Translations under genes and position numbers: made by a program
The notes under the pieces: model-generated
The model's database searches: none
What the model was told of the DNA's origin: nothing
What the model saw: only the letters and a program-made list of their open reading frames with translations
Source of the DNA: Methyloligella sp.
GTDB taxonomy: Bacteria > Pseudomonadota > Alphaproteobacteria > Rhizobiales > HXMU1428-3
Assembly (NCBI GenBank): GCA_021604645.1
Contig: BQJJ01000001.1
Span: forward strand, 310,001 to 374,000
Reading direction: 5' to 3'
DNA length: 64,000 nucleotides
Shown here: positions 55,442 to 64,000 of the stretch, in pieces
How positions within the stretch are numbered: position 1 is the stretch's first letter
Layout: the number at the start of each line of letters is the position of its first letter

Positions 55442-55686
55442 CGAAGAAGGAGCTCAGCTCTTTTTGAGCTGAGGGCATGGGCACAGCCCGTTTCTTAGCG
55501 CGGTTGCTAGTGGGCAACCTAAAGCATAACAAAAAGTGGTTGCTAGTGGGCAACCTAAAGGGCAAAAAAGCTCAGTCCCTCGCAGGCAGATAGTGCGGAT
55601 GCTTTGTGGGCATCTGAAGCACAGAAAAAGTGCGGATGCTTTGTAGGCATCTGAAGCACAACAAAAAAGTCCGTAAGAGAAAATTA
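55442..55686 (+). repeat. Mosaic hairpin repeat, third copy, filled with short hairpin units
   Basis: It begins CGAAGAAGGAG with a hairpin AGCTCAG/CTGAGCT-type stem and ends near TCCGTAAGAG. Inside lie four units of the short family at 55498-55525, 55537-55562, 55592-55622 and 55629-55659. The end motifs match the blocks at 13621 and 41280. Confidence 0.75.
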
Positions 55687-55696
55687 ACTTGAGAGA

Positions 55697-56614
55697 TTAA
55701 TAAGATCGACAAAGTTTAAAAAGCCGGGCTAGGCGGGGGTGCTTGTAGAGTTGGTTTTGAGAACTCTGTTGATCAAGCTCTTGTATGACTGATGGCGGCA
55801 AAGCCAAACCCACTTCCGCAAGGCGAGCTTTCATCTCTTTGGCATCAATGTCTAAATAGAGCGCCTGGCGAAATAATCCATAATTGATAAACGGGTCAAT
55901 CACAGAAAACTGCACATCGTAAAATTTGCCAAGGTCTTTGTAGGCTTGCGGATGAGAATGACAAATGGCTAAAATCACCAAATCAGTAAAAGCTGTATGA
56001 AGTAAAATCTCTTCATCAAGCGGCATTTGAGATCTTGCCCAATCAATCGGGCGATCAAGGCCTTTAGGGCGAGAGCGATCTTCAATAAGCATGTTGAGCG
56101 CCTCTGAATTCTCTTTAAAGAAAATACCAAGCCGTGGTTTGGGGGCAAAATGAGTAAAGCGGGTGTCAGTGTTTTTAATTGTCTTGGAGCTGTCAGTTTT
56201 AAGGGGAGCGTAAGGGGCAATCCCTGCTTTCAATTTAGGAACTGCAAGCACGCGGCTCAAATGTTTGAGGGCCTGACAACGACGATAACCAAGTGCATAA
56301 ATCTCAAGTGCTGTCTGATCAACTTTGTTGCGAGTTGCACCAACAGCAAAGCGGTCAGAAAATTCAGGCCGTGAGAGAACAAGCCCCTCCTGTTCGATCT
56401 CTAAAACTTCAGAGCAATAGCCATGGGCTTGTGCCGTTTCATAAAGTGTTTTTTTATCTTCTGGGATGGTTTCAAATGAAGGGCGCGCATTTAGTGTGAA
56501 CTTGTTTTCATCACCGCCAACACTAAAAGCAGGAGAAGAGACACAAATCAAAAAGCTTGCTAGAAGCAATCTACTAAAAACCAGTCTTGCTAAAGGCAGC
56601 AAAAAAGAGCCCAT
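55697..56614 (-). CDS. Hypothetical exported protein
   Basis: ATG 56614 gives 305 residues with a signal peptide (LLASFLICVSSPAFS); the frame is open to 56692. The mature part is helical and rich in Ala, Leu and Lys, with LYETAQAHGYCSEVLEIEQ, YALGYRRCQALKHLSRVL and LVILAICHSHPQAYKDL. Four cysteines are conserved-looking, but no family was recognised. The gene is alone; the next gene upstream is a thioesterase 162 nt away. Confidence 0.65.
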   Translation of the reverse strand: MGSFLLPLARLVFSRLLLASFLICVSSPAFSVGGDENKFTLNARPSFETIPEDKKTLYETAQAHGYCSEVLEIEQEGLVLSRPEFSDRFAVGATRNKVDQTALEIYALGYRRCQALKHLSRVLAVPKLKAGIAPYAPLKTDSSKTIKNTDTRFTHFAPKPRLGIFFKENSEALNMLIEDRSRPKGLDRPIDWARSQMPLDEEILLHTAFTDLVILAICHSHPQAYKDLGKFYDVQFSVIDPFINYGLFRQALYLDIDAKEMKARLAEVGLALPPSVIQELDQQSSQNQLYKHPRLARLFKLCRSY

Positions 56615-56775
56615 TATTTTTTGCTTAAAGTGGTGCACCCGATAAATCTCCAAATCACATATGTGAAATGAAATATAACATAATTTCTTCATAGAAGCAG
56701 AGAGGGGAAACGGCTTTATGCTTAATTTTTGCTCATAAACTCAATCATACATGAACCCTTGGCTTTTCATCTAGC

Positions 56776-57216
56776 TCATGACTTTTGCGGTGGGATAGAA
56801 TAAGTCAGGCTGGCATGTGCCACAATCTTTTCGGGTTCCAGTTCAGAGGCGATCGTCACATCCCCTACAGCTAATGAACGTCCAAGCTTTAACAAACGTG
56901 CTGTCCCAAGTAATCGCCCAGCAGAGGGCTTTCTCATAAAGTTAATGTTTAAATTCGTCGTCACAGCTAATGCTACTGGGCCAATATGGGCCAAAATCAC
57001 AACATACATCGCCAAATCGGCTAAAGTCATAAGTGCTGGTCCAGAAACAGTACCTCCAGGGCGAAGGTGAGTTTCATTCGCTTGAAAGGCAAGAACCGCT
57101 TCATCTGGGTTAATAGAGACAACGTCATAAGGGCTGTGATCTTCCGGGAAAAGTTCCGGGAATACATCAAGTAAATAAGAATAAACCTCCTGGCGGTTCA
57201 TCAAAATCTCAGCCAT
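56776..57216 (-). CDS. PaaI-type hotdog thioesterase
   Basis: The 146 residues show the hotdog core ETHLRPGGTVSGPALMTLAD, then LAMYVVILAHIGPVALAVT and LNINFMRKPSAGRLLGTARL. G-G-x-x-x-G-P-A-L-x-x-x-x-D replaces the usual HGG-type motif, as in several PaaI relatives. Such enzymes hydrolyse aryl- or acyl-CoA. The substrate is not evident. Confidence 0.85.
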   Translation of the reverse strand: MAEILMNRQEVYSYLLDVFPELFPEDHSPYDVVSINPDEAVLAFQANETHLRPGGTVSGPALMTLADLAMYVVILAHIGPVALAVTTNLNINFMRKPSAGRLLGTARLLKLGRSLAVGDVTIASELEPEKIVAHASLTYSIPPQKS

Positions 57217-57332
57217 ATCATCTCCAGTAAGCGTTTAAAAAACAAGACCAAAGTCGAACTATAACGGGAGGCGTGTAGAAAAAGCAAATGCCTTCTAAAA
57301 GATGAAAAAAACTTATTGCTGTCATCGCTCAC

Positions 57333-57935
57333 CTAATGAGATTGAAGCCGCCGCCGTTGAATTATCACCATAAGAACAAACACCAGCGCCGCAACGCCAA
57401 CCGCTGCCGGAAAGAGTACAGTGGTCATCGAGTAATTCTGAAGTGCAGCGATGGATATAAAATTTCGAACGGTCATTAAAACAAAAAAGCCAAGTTGCTC
57501 ATCAAAGGGGCGCGAATAAGATTTCTTGAATGTGGGGATAAAACCAACCAAGTCAATAAAGGTCAAAACCACAACAGCCCATAACGGGTCTGATGTAAAA
57601 TACCAAAGTGGAATGGACCAAACTCCGATTGCAAAAAACACCCAGTCAGTTTTTGTAATCGAGATATCTGATTTTTTAACATAAGCCAATGCGGCCACGT
57701 ATAAAGTGATGATGCCAGAGACGCCAATGGGCCAGGCACCAGCTCCCCCTTGATCAGAATATTGCGCAAGAAAAACAATAAACGTCGTCGCGCCCCATAG
57801 GATCCAGGAGAACATATGCGGCTTCGTCTCGCCTTTGTGAATTGAGCGGATGTAAGGGAAAAAAGCTAAGATAGTCAAAGCAATTGCAAAAAGCCCTAAA
57901 GCTTCTTTCGTATAAGCAAATGAAAAATCAAGCAC
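57333..57935 (-). CDS. Hypothetical multi-helix membrane protein
   Basis: The 200 residues have six or seven hydrophobic helices. The first contains FPYIRSIHKGETKPHMFSW, similar to the PQ-loop style turn of small transporters (SWEET/PQ-loop), though the match is weak. The later part (VVVLTFIDLVGFIPTFKKSY) repeats a similar helix-turn pattern, so an internal repeat is likely. No firm family. Alone on its strand, 116 nt from the thioesterase gene. Confidence 0.62.
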   Translation of the reverse strand: MLDFSFAYTKEALGLFAIALTILAFFPYIRSIHKGETKPHMFSWILWGATTFIVFLAQYSDQGGAGAWPIGVSGIITLYVAALAYVKKSDISITKTDWVFFAIGVWSIPLWYFTSDPLWAVVVLTFIDLVGFIPTFKKSYSRPFDEQLGFFVLMTVRNFISIAALQNYSMTTVLFPAAVGVAALVFVLMVIIQRRRLQSH

Positions 57936-58045
57936 CTGTCTTTCCTAGCTCCTCACATATGAAAACCCCTTATGAAGTAACATAGACAAACAAATCTTCA
58001 AGAGGTGTCTCTCAGTCTTTAGTTAGCTGTTAGGAAAAAGGAAGC

Positions 58046-58087
58046 AATAAAAAAGCTCTCGCAAAACATTTCTGTTTCACAAGAGCT
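58046..58087 (-). terminator. Intrinsic terminator after the His/Lys/Trp-rich protein gene
   Basis: On the minus strand, AGCTCTTGTGAAAC, loop AGAAAT, GTTTTGCGAGAGCT, then TTTTTTATT. Confidence 0.9.
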
Positions 58088-58159
58088 ATCCCACCTACGG
58101 GTTCTTAATGACCTGGCTTCTGCTAGCTTAAAAAAGCAAAGTTAAAACCAGAGCAAGTC

Positions 58160-58585
58160 TTATTGGCAAACCCAAACTGGACCAATTTTGATGCAGCCGT
58201 GATTTTTCTTATAGTAATTATGTTTCTTACCCCATTGGTAATGGCAATTTGGGCCAGCATGACGGTGCCAGTTTGAACCATGACCTTTGTGCCAATGCTT
58301 CTTCCATTTTCTGTGGCAGTGACCCCATTTCTTCTTTTTCTTAACGTGCTTCGGCTGGCAGTTGTAACCATGACGGTGCCAGGCCTTTTTGCCCCACTTG
58401 TAAACCATGTGCCATTTCTTATTAGAGTGACACCCTTTCACTTTCACAATATGCGGGTTCGCATCAAGCGCTTCAACTTGCGTATCAGTAGTAACACCTT
58501 GAGAAAGCGGCGCTGCAGTTGCTATTCCGAGCGAAAAAATACTTGCTGCAATAAACGCGGCAAAACCGAACAATTTAGATTTCAT
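58160..58585 (-). CDS. Secreted His/Lys/Trp-rich small protein with six or more cysteines
   Basis: ATG 58585 follows GGAAGGGG and gives 141 residues; the signal peptide ends SLGIATAAP (about residue 26). The mature part begins with an acidic linker, then a stretch with about 16 His, 9 Trp and many Lys: KGCHSNKKWHMVYKWGKKAW, KKKKKWGHCHRKWKKHWHKG, HGSNWHRHAGPNCHYQWGKK. It ends IKIGPVWVCQ. It resembles alphaproteobacterial small secreted proteins with GCG/CRPN-type prefixes but cannot be assigned with confidence. Metal binding is an inference from composition. Confidence 0.68.
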   Translation of the reverse strand: MKSKLFGFAAFIAASIFSLGIATAAPLSQGVTTDTQVEALDANPHIVKVKGCHSNKKWHMVYKWGKKAWHRHGYNCQPKHVKKKKKWGHCHRKWKKHWHKGHGSNWHRHAGPNCHYQWGKKHNYYKKNHGCIKIGPVWVCQ

Positions 58586-58774
58586 GGGTAAACCCCTTCC
58601 TGAAAATTTAACGTGGAAATAAACAGCCATTCATCCCCTCACAAACTACTCATAGCCTAGCTGAGGAATTCAAATCTCTCAAATTAAATTCTGTTCATGA
58701 AACAAAGCCGTTGATAACAAAATGTTTTGCCTAAAAATAAGCCACTGAAAAAGCGTAGTTCTCAATAAGAAGGG

Positions 58775-59350
58775 TTAAAAATCATAAGCCCCCCTGCAAC
58801 GCTTTTCTGCTAATAATTTATTGAGGTATTTATAATGAGGCGCCCCTGCGTAGATACCTTTGATAAAGTCTTGTAACGCAAGGTTAAATTGCCGAACATC
58901 ACCATTGTTTTTAGTGACAACAACCTGACCATTTTTACCGCGAAGCAGAGCGTTATAGACTTTGAAAAATTCTTTGTCACGCCATACTGCATTAGAGGGT
59001 TTGCCTGTTTTTTTAGCATTATGGCTATAGGTAGCAATGGTTTTGCCATCAACAATAATTTTAGCAAAAGCTATGTTCTTCTTTTGCTTTCCATTGATGA
59101 GAAAATAACCCTTCTTGCTGTTGAAATATTCAACGCGAAGGTCAAATTCTTTTTTGCGAAACATTTGTAATAAAAGCTCAGCATGAGAAAATGAAACCCC
59201 AACATTATATTCCCAAGGACCAATGCGGCCATTGAGAGATTTACAAAAAGGTGGTTTTGCAAGTGCGTTCGATGAAAGGGTAAAGGAAGAAAAGAACGTA
59301 AAACAAAAAGAGAGTGCAAGACTGAATAGAATAAATTTACGATAAGCCAT
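58775..59350 (-). CDS. Hypothetical secreted protein
   Basis: The 191 residues have a signal peptide ending TLSSNALAKPPF (about residue 32). The mature protein shows CKSLNGRIGPWEYNVGVSFS, VEYFNSKKGYFLINGKQKK and DFIKGIYAGAPHYKYLNKLL, with a Cys near each end that could pair. No family was recognised. It lies between two other small secreted protein genes on the same strand, each with its own terminator. Confidence 0.6.
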   Translation of the reverse strand: MAYRKFILFSLALSFCFTFFSSFTLSSNALAKPPFCKSLNGRIGPWEYNVGVSFSHAELLLQMFRKKEFDLRVEYFNSKKGYFLINGKQKKNIAFAKIIVDGKTIATYSHNAKKTGKPSNAVWRDKEFFKVYNALLRGKNGQVVVTKNNGDVRQFNLALQDFIKGIYAGAPHYKYLNKLLAEKRCRGAYDF

Positions 59351-59447
59351 TTAAGAAACTCCCGAAATCTAAAACTCAATTTAAAAAACAGGGTTATTTT
59401 CTCTTCAAATTCACTCAATGTCTATAATTTATAAATTACAAATATTT

Positions 59448-59485
59448 AAGAGAGCGACGCAGTGACTGCGTACACTCTCTTTTTC
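59448..59485. terminator. Terminator after the 127-residue secreted protein gene
   Basis: Arms AAGAGAG and CTCTCTT enclose an inner stem ACGCAG/CTGCGT. The T-run lies on the plus side, so on the minus strand it is less perfect. Confidence 0.6.
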
Positions 59486-59504
59486 TAGTTAACTAAGTAG
59501 CAGT

Positions 59505-59888
59505 TTAGTCTGACTGATCAGGCTGGTCGTGAATGCCAACAACAAAGCAATCAACACCGCCATCTGGCTCAGTAGAGAGGCCACCTTTGGCCTTGTCACA
59601 GTTAGCTTTCAGGTCTTTGATACAACCATGATCGCCGCCCGGACAAGTATCCTTCACCCCACCACGACGGCCCTTAAATGAATTCGAACGAGAATAAGGT
59701 GACCGACCTTTGCGCCGCGCAAACCGCTTCGCGCGCTTATACTTCTTAGCGCCAACAAGCTCACGGAACTCATCAAAAGAATTCATCTCAACAACAGGCG
59801 ATATATTACTGGCCCCAGAAGGCAAAGCAGATGCCGCCCCCGCACCAAAACCAATAAATAAAACTGTAAATATAATCTTCCTAATCAT
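59505..59888 (-). CDS. Hypothetical secreted cysteine-containing protein
   Basis: ATG 59888, six bases after GGGAG, gives 127 residues with a signal peptide (FTVLFIGFGAGAASALPSG). A basic stretch KKYKRAKRFARRKGRSPYSR follows, then a C-terminal part with four Cys (DTCPGGDHGCIKDLKANCDK and VDCFVVGIHDQ). No family was recognised. Four cysteines and the signal suggest a disulfide-bonded periplasmic protein. Confidence 0.6.
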   Translation of the reverse strand: MIRKIIFTVLFIGFGAGAASALPSGASNISPVVEMNSFDEFRELVGAKKYKRAKRFARRKGRSPYSRSNSFKGRRGGVKDTCPGGDHGCIKDLKANCDKAKGGLSTEPDGGVDCFVVGIHDQPDQSD

Positions 59889-59976
59889 AACCATCTCCCA
59901 AATCAAAAATTAAAATTGCGTATACAGATGAGACGCTGGAGAAGGGGAGATGGTTCAAAGTCCCAATGTAGGAATT

Positions 59977-60006
59977 AAAAAAGAGCGCTTTCCGCTAGGA
60001 AAACGC
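59977..60006 (-). terminator. Terminator-like direct repeat, distal copy
   Basis: This 30-base stretch (AAAAAAGAGCGC, TTTCCGCTAGGAAAACGC) is identical to 60427-60456. It directly follows the 133-residue protein gene on the minus strand. Confidence 0.75.
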
Positions 60007-60008
60007 CC

Positions 60009-60410
60009 CTAATATTTAAAAGGATTAGAATAATCAACTGTAGTAGAATTAAAATCAGGCTCTATGTAGTCCTTATCAAAATATTCGCTCTTACAATTAT
60101 GGCATTTCCAGTTGCCCTTTGTGTAGCCAGTCTGCAAACGAATTTGTTTTTTCTGTTTGTCATTACATAGTTGGCAAAATGGTCCGTCTTTAACATCTCC
60201 TTCAATCTTCCAATAATATGGGTCTTCATAAAATAAGTTTTCAGCATTTTCTGTTTCAGACCTTAATTTACTGTTTTCTTCTTTAAGTTGTAAAATCTCT
60301 TCTCGAAGTGATAAATGATCCTCCCTCAAAGTCATTATGATCTCTTGAGATTCAATGGAGGTTGTTTTCTTTAAAAGTTCCCAAGCAGCTTTAATATCGT
60401 CTATTGCCAT
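60009..60410 (-). CDS. Hypothetical coiled-coil zinc-ribbon protein
   Basis: The 133 residues begin with a helical coiled coil (SLREEILQLKEENSKLRSE, about residues 30-55) and end with a zinc ribbon made of PFCQLCNDK and WKCHNCKSEY. Similar small orphan proteins occur in scattered bacteria with no known function. The gene is framed by two identical 30-bp terminator copies, which suggests that gene and terminator were added behind groEL as a unit. Confidence 0.65.
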   Translation of the reverse strand: MAIDDIKAAWELLKKTTSIESQEIIMTLREDHLSLREEILQLKEENSKLRSETENAENLFYEDPYYWKIEGDVKDGPFCQLCNDKQKKQIRLQTGYTKGNWKCHNCKSEYFDKDYIEPDFNSTTVDYSNPFKY

Positions 60411-60426
60411 AATAATTCTCCTTAAA

Positions 60427-60466
60427 AAAAAAGAGCGCTTTCCGCTAGGAAAACGCTCTTTTTACT
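60427..60466. terminator. Terminator after groEL (proximal copy of the repeat)
   Basis: AAAAAGAGCG pairs with CGCTCTTTTT around an inner CTTTCC/GGAAAA stem, with A- and T-runs on both sides. It works in either direction and ends the groESL transcript. Confidence 0.85.
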
Positions 60467-60480
60467 TAACAAAGGACTCG

Positions 60481-60552
60481 TCTAATCTTCGCAGGGCCGC
60501 CCCAAGAAGATTAGACTTCGGTGTTGAGCTTCACCCGAACGCGTTCGGGTGA
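60481..60552. repeat. Two inverted repeats downstream of groEL
   Basis: TCTAATCTTC (60481) pairs with GAAGATTAGA (60506-60515) across a GC-rich loop. TCACCCGAACG-CGTTCGGGTGA (60531-60552) is a perfect 22-bp palindrome with no loop, 12 nt from the groEL stop codon. Confidence 0.75.
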
Positions 60553-60564
60553 AAGGCTACATGA

Positions 60565-62235
<1,671 letters not shown>

Positions 62236-62302
62236 CTAATTAGAGGAATAAATTAAACTGGCGCCATATTAAAAAGGCGCATGATAAATAAGGGGGATGG
62301 GA

Positions 62303-62590
62303 TTAACCAAGCACACCCATGATGTCAGATTCTTTCATGATCAATAGGTCATCACCATCGATCTTAACTTCTGTGCCTGACCATTTACCGAAAAGAACTT
62401 TGTCACCAGCTTTAACGTCAAGCGGTGTCACATCACCATTTTCAGCTTTAATACCAGTGCCAACAGCTAGAACTTCACCTGTTTGAGGCTTTTCTTGTGC
62501 ACTGTCAGGGATGATGATGCCGCCAGCGGTTTTTTGGTCTTCTTCAAGACGCTTAACCACCACACGGTCATGAAGCGGACGAAATTTCAT
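62303..62590 (-). CDS. groES: Co-chaperonin GroES
   Basis: The 95 residues begin [20 protein letters not shown] and continue [20 protein letters not shown] (mobile loop that docks on GroEL) and [18 protein letters not shown]. It is the first gene of groESL. A perfect CIRCE element and a sigma-70-like promoter lie upstream. Confidence 0.98.
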   Translation of the reverse strand: MKFRPLHDRVVVKRLEEDQKTAGGIIIPDSAQEKPQTGEVLAVGTGIKAENGDVTPLDVKAGDKVLFGKWSGTEVKIDGDDLLIMKESDIMGVLG

Positions 62591-62662
62591 TCTGCAATCT
62601 CCATAATAACTTCAACAATCGAAAGCGATTGTAAGTTGATATTCCGAAATGTGGATAGATTA

Positions 62663-62689
62663 TTAGCACTCACTGAGAGCGAGTGCTAA
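62663..62689. promoter_or_regulatory. CIRCE operator (HrcA binding site)
   Basis: TTAGCACTC, nine bases, GAGTGCTAA: a perfect match to the CIRCE consensus, 73 nt before the groES start. HrcA represses groESL from this site until heat shock. Confidence 0.97.
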
Positions 62690-62700
62690 CGTGTGAGGAA

Positions 62701-62729
62701 TAACTAAGACTTTTGTTGAATGAAGTCAA
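62701..62729 (-). promoter_or_regulatory. Probable sigma-70 promoter of groESL
   Basis: Minus strand: TTGACT (62729-62724), 17-nt spacer, TAGTTA (62706-62701). The CIRCE operator lies just downstream, as expected for HrcA control. Confidence 0.65.
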
Positions 62730-62842
62730 GACTTATAGGCTAGGGTTAACAAAAAAATAAGCCAAGAGAGGCCCTATGGTTAACAAGCTCTTAATGACTG
62801 AGAGCATTGCCGTATATCTATTAATCTTTGCTCTTTCTTAGC

Positions 62843-63079
62843 GTGCCTTCAGGTTGCCCACCAGCAACCGGCACAAACTGCAACTGCCGCTTTTATCTTC
62901 AGGTTGCTTTTGCGGATACGTAGTGAGTATCTGAAGCAAAATATGTGCATCTTAGTTTATTATGCTCCAAATTCTCTAGGTAATAGCGACGGTTGCGTAG
63001 TGGGCAACCGAAGGAGCACTAAAAAGAGCAACTGAAGGAGCACTAATACGGCGGTTGCTGGTGGGCAACTGAAGCCGCC
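62843..63079. repeat. Cluster of short hairpin (REP-like) units in both orientations
   Basis: 62843-62874 is a minus-oriented unit (arms GTGCC/GGCAC). 62909-62940 is plus (TTTGC/GCAAA, inner GGATAC/GTATC). Further units lie at 62990-63014 and 63049-63079 (GGC/GCC), with a right-half fragment near 63027. Confidence 0.8.
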
Positions 63080-63087
63080 TAAAAGAG

Positions 63088-63214
63088 TAAGTTTTGGAGC
63101 AAAAAACAAGCCTGATGCACTGCTCGTATATATTCTTGCTCCAAAACTTAACTGAGATATGCACCCAACACTGTGGCATTCTTCGGGCATATATACCCTT
63201 TAAGAAGAATGCCA
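63088..63214. repeat. Two long inverted repeats near the end of creD
   Basis: TAAGTTTTGGAGCAA (63088-63102) pairs perfectly with TTGCTCCAAAACTTA (63136-63150). GTGGCATTCTT (63173-63183) pairs with AAGAATGCCAC (63204-63214). The second may terminate the creD transcript, although no strong T-run follows on the minus side. Confidence 0.7.
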
Positions 63215-63233
63215 CATTAAATTTTTGTATAAT

Positions 63234-64000
63234 TTAAGGGGTGTTTTTCTCTTCAGACTGATAACCGGACCAGTCAACATTGCGGGTCATATACATGACA
63301 CCAGAGAGCATCGCAAAGCCGGCAAGTGAGCCAATCAGCAAGGCATAATCTTCTACACGCAGCAAGAGATATAACAATCCATAAATCATGAGGATCATAA
63401 GACCAAGCACTAATCCCTTGGCTTTAGAGCGAAGCGTGCTGGAGGTGTAGAGCCCTACAAGGAGTGCTGTTGCAGTTGCTGCAAGTCCATAAGCAAACTC
63501 AAAACCAATATGCTCGGCCAAACCAAGAAGCACGAGGTAAAAGATCAGAAGTGAAAAACCAACAAACACATATTGGATCCAGTGAATAGGGCGCCCAACA
63601 TAAACCTCCATTATGTAGACCATAAGGAATACAGCAGAAATAAATGCAACAGCATATTTAAGCGCACGGCTGACCAGGTCATAAAAACCAACAGGTTGAT
63701 AGAATTGCACACCAAACAAATTCTTAGACATCAATTTATTGATATGTGTTTGAGTATGAGCTTGCCCCATACCCCTGGCTAAATGAGGCACATGCCAATT
63801 TGCATCAAATCCACTGGTGCTGATTTTCCGTTCATTAGGGAGAAAATTACCCATAAAACTTGGATGAGGCCAATTGGATGTCATATCGAGTTTCGTCTCA
63901 GCGCCCGAAGGCTCAAACAATAAATGCTTAGTGCCATTAACAGGCAAGTTGAATTGAAAGGAAAAGCCGTCATTCAATTGTGCTGAAGTTAGCTTAATAT
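63234..64000 (-). CDS. creD: CreD-like inner membrane protein (partial, N-terminus outside window)
   Basis: The frame stays open to the right edge (LTSAQLNDGFSFQF), so the true start is beyond the window. Seen: LDMTSNWPHPSFMGNFLPNE and FDANWHVPHLARGMG, both typical of CreD, then a C-terminal set of about six helices (GFYDLVSRALKYAVAFISAV, GFEFAYGLAATATALLVGLY). CreD is an inner-membrane protein of the CreBC regulon linked to envelope integrity and colicin tolerance in E. coli; its role here is unproven. No creBC is visible. Confidence 0.88.
   Translation of the reverse strand, partial: IKLTSAQLNDGFSFQFNLPVNGTKHLLFEPSGAETKLDMTSNWPHPSFMGNFLPNERKISTSGFDANWHVPHLARGMGQAHTQTHINKLMSKNLFGVQFYQPVGFYDLVSRALKYAVAFISAVFLMVYIMEVYVGRPIHWIQYVFVGFSLLIFYLVLLGLAEHIGFEFAYGLAATATALLVGLYTSSTLRSKAKGLVLGLMILMIYGLLYLLLRVEDYALLIGSLAGFAMLSGVMYMTRNVDWSGYQSEEKNTP

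Overview
The window looks like chromosome from a low-GC alphaproteobacterium, most probably of the Hyphomicrobiales (Rhizobiales). The signs are the gene orders purC-purS-purQ-purL-bolA-grxD and lgt-midA-pgeF with ubiK divergent, a DUF1476-type ATP synthase inhibitor beside purC, a HrcA/CIRCE-controlled groESL, and intergenic palindromes that resemble the RIME-type elements of rhizobia. No tRNA, rRNA, prophage, insertion sequence or CRISPR array was seen.

Layout. 1-1.3 kb: 3' part of a FliK-type hook-length gene. 1.7-6.4 kb: a secreted caspase/SUMF1 protein, a GNAT acetyltransferase, a small membrane protein and a two-subunit 3-oxoacid CoA-transferase. 6.6-13.5 kb: polysaccharide deacetylase, MgtE, DUF2314 and DUF3179 proteins, two small orphans. 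13.8-18.6 kb: grxD, bolA and the purine genes purL, purQ, purS, purC. 18.9-23.3 kb: DUF1476 protein, tandem LuxR solos with a third truncated copy, and a globin-coupled diguanylate cyclase. 23.4-30 kb: purB, purU, an AGCS alanine symporter and a CDGSH protein. 30.8-39.2 kb: a beta-oxidation block, fadE - fadJ-like - fadI-like, with fadD convergent. 39.6-41.2 kb: a specialised acyl carrier protein with its ketosynthase. 41.4-47.3 kb: prs, a duplicated-domain lipoprotein, pgeF, midA, lgt, ubiK. 47.4-51.8 kb: DUF2306 protein, flavocytochrome c sulfide dehydrogenase flavoprotein, GST, PNPOx-fold protein. 52.2-55.2 kb: a TroA-type metal ABC importer downstream of a cobalamin riboswitch. 55.7-60.4 kb: a thioesterase, membrane and small secreted orphan proteins. 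60.6-62.7 kb: groEL, groES, CIRCE. 63.2-64 kb: the 3' part of creD.

The most unusual content lies between the genes. About 30 copies of a roughly 30-nt hairpin element occur near gene ends. Both of its helices change by paired substitutions while the loop (GTGG) and a TGAA bulge stay fixed. Some copies sit inside the loops of other repeats, and one occupied/empty site pair (1401-1432 against the uninterrupted copy at 30669-30768) shows directly that the unit moves. Nearly all copies point the same way. A second, larger mosaic repeat and several short promoter-proximal direct repeats are also present.

The best functional lead is the AdoCbl riboswitch ahead of a cluster-9 metal ABC transporter whose binding protein keeps a His3-Asp site. 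This suggests a cobalt importer controlled by B12, with an unannotated 36-codon reading frame between riboswitch and transporter.
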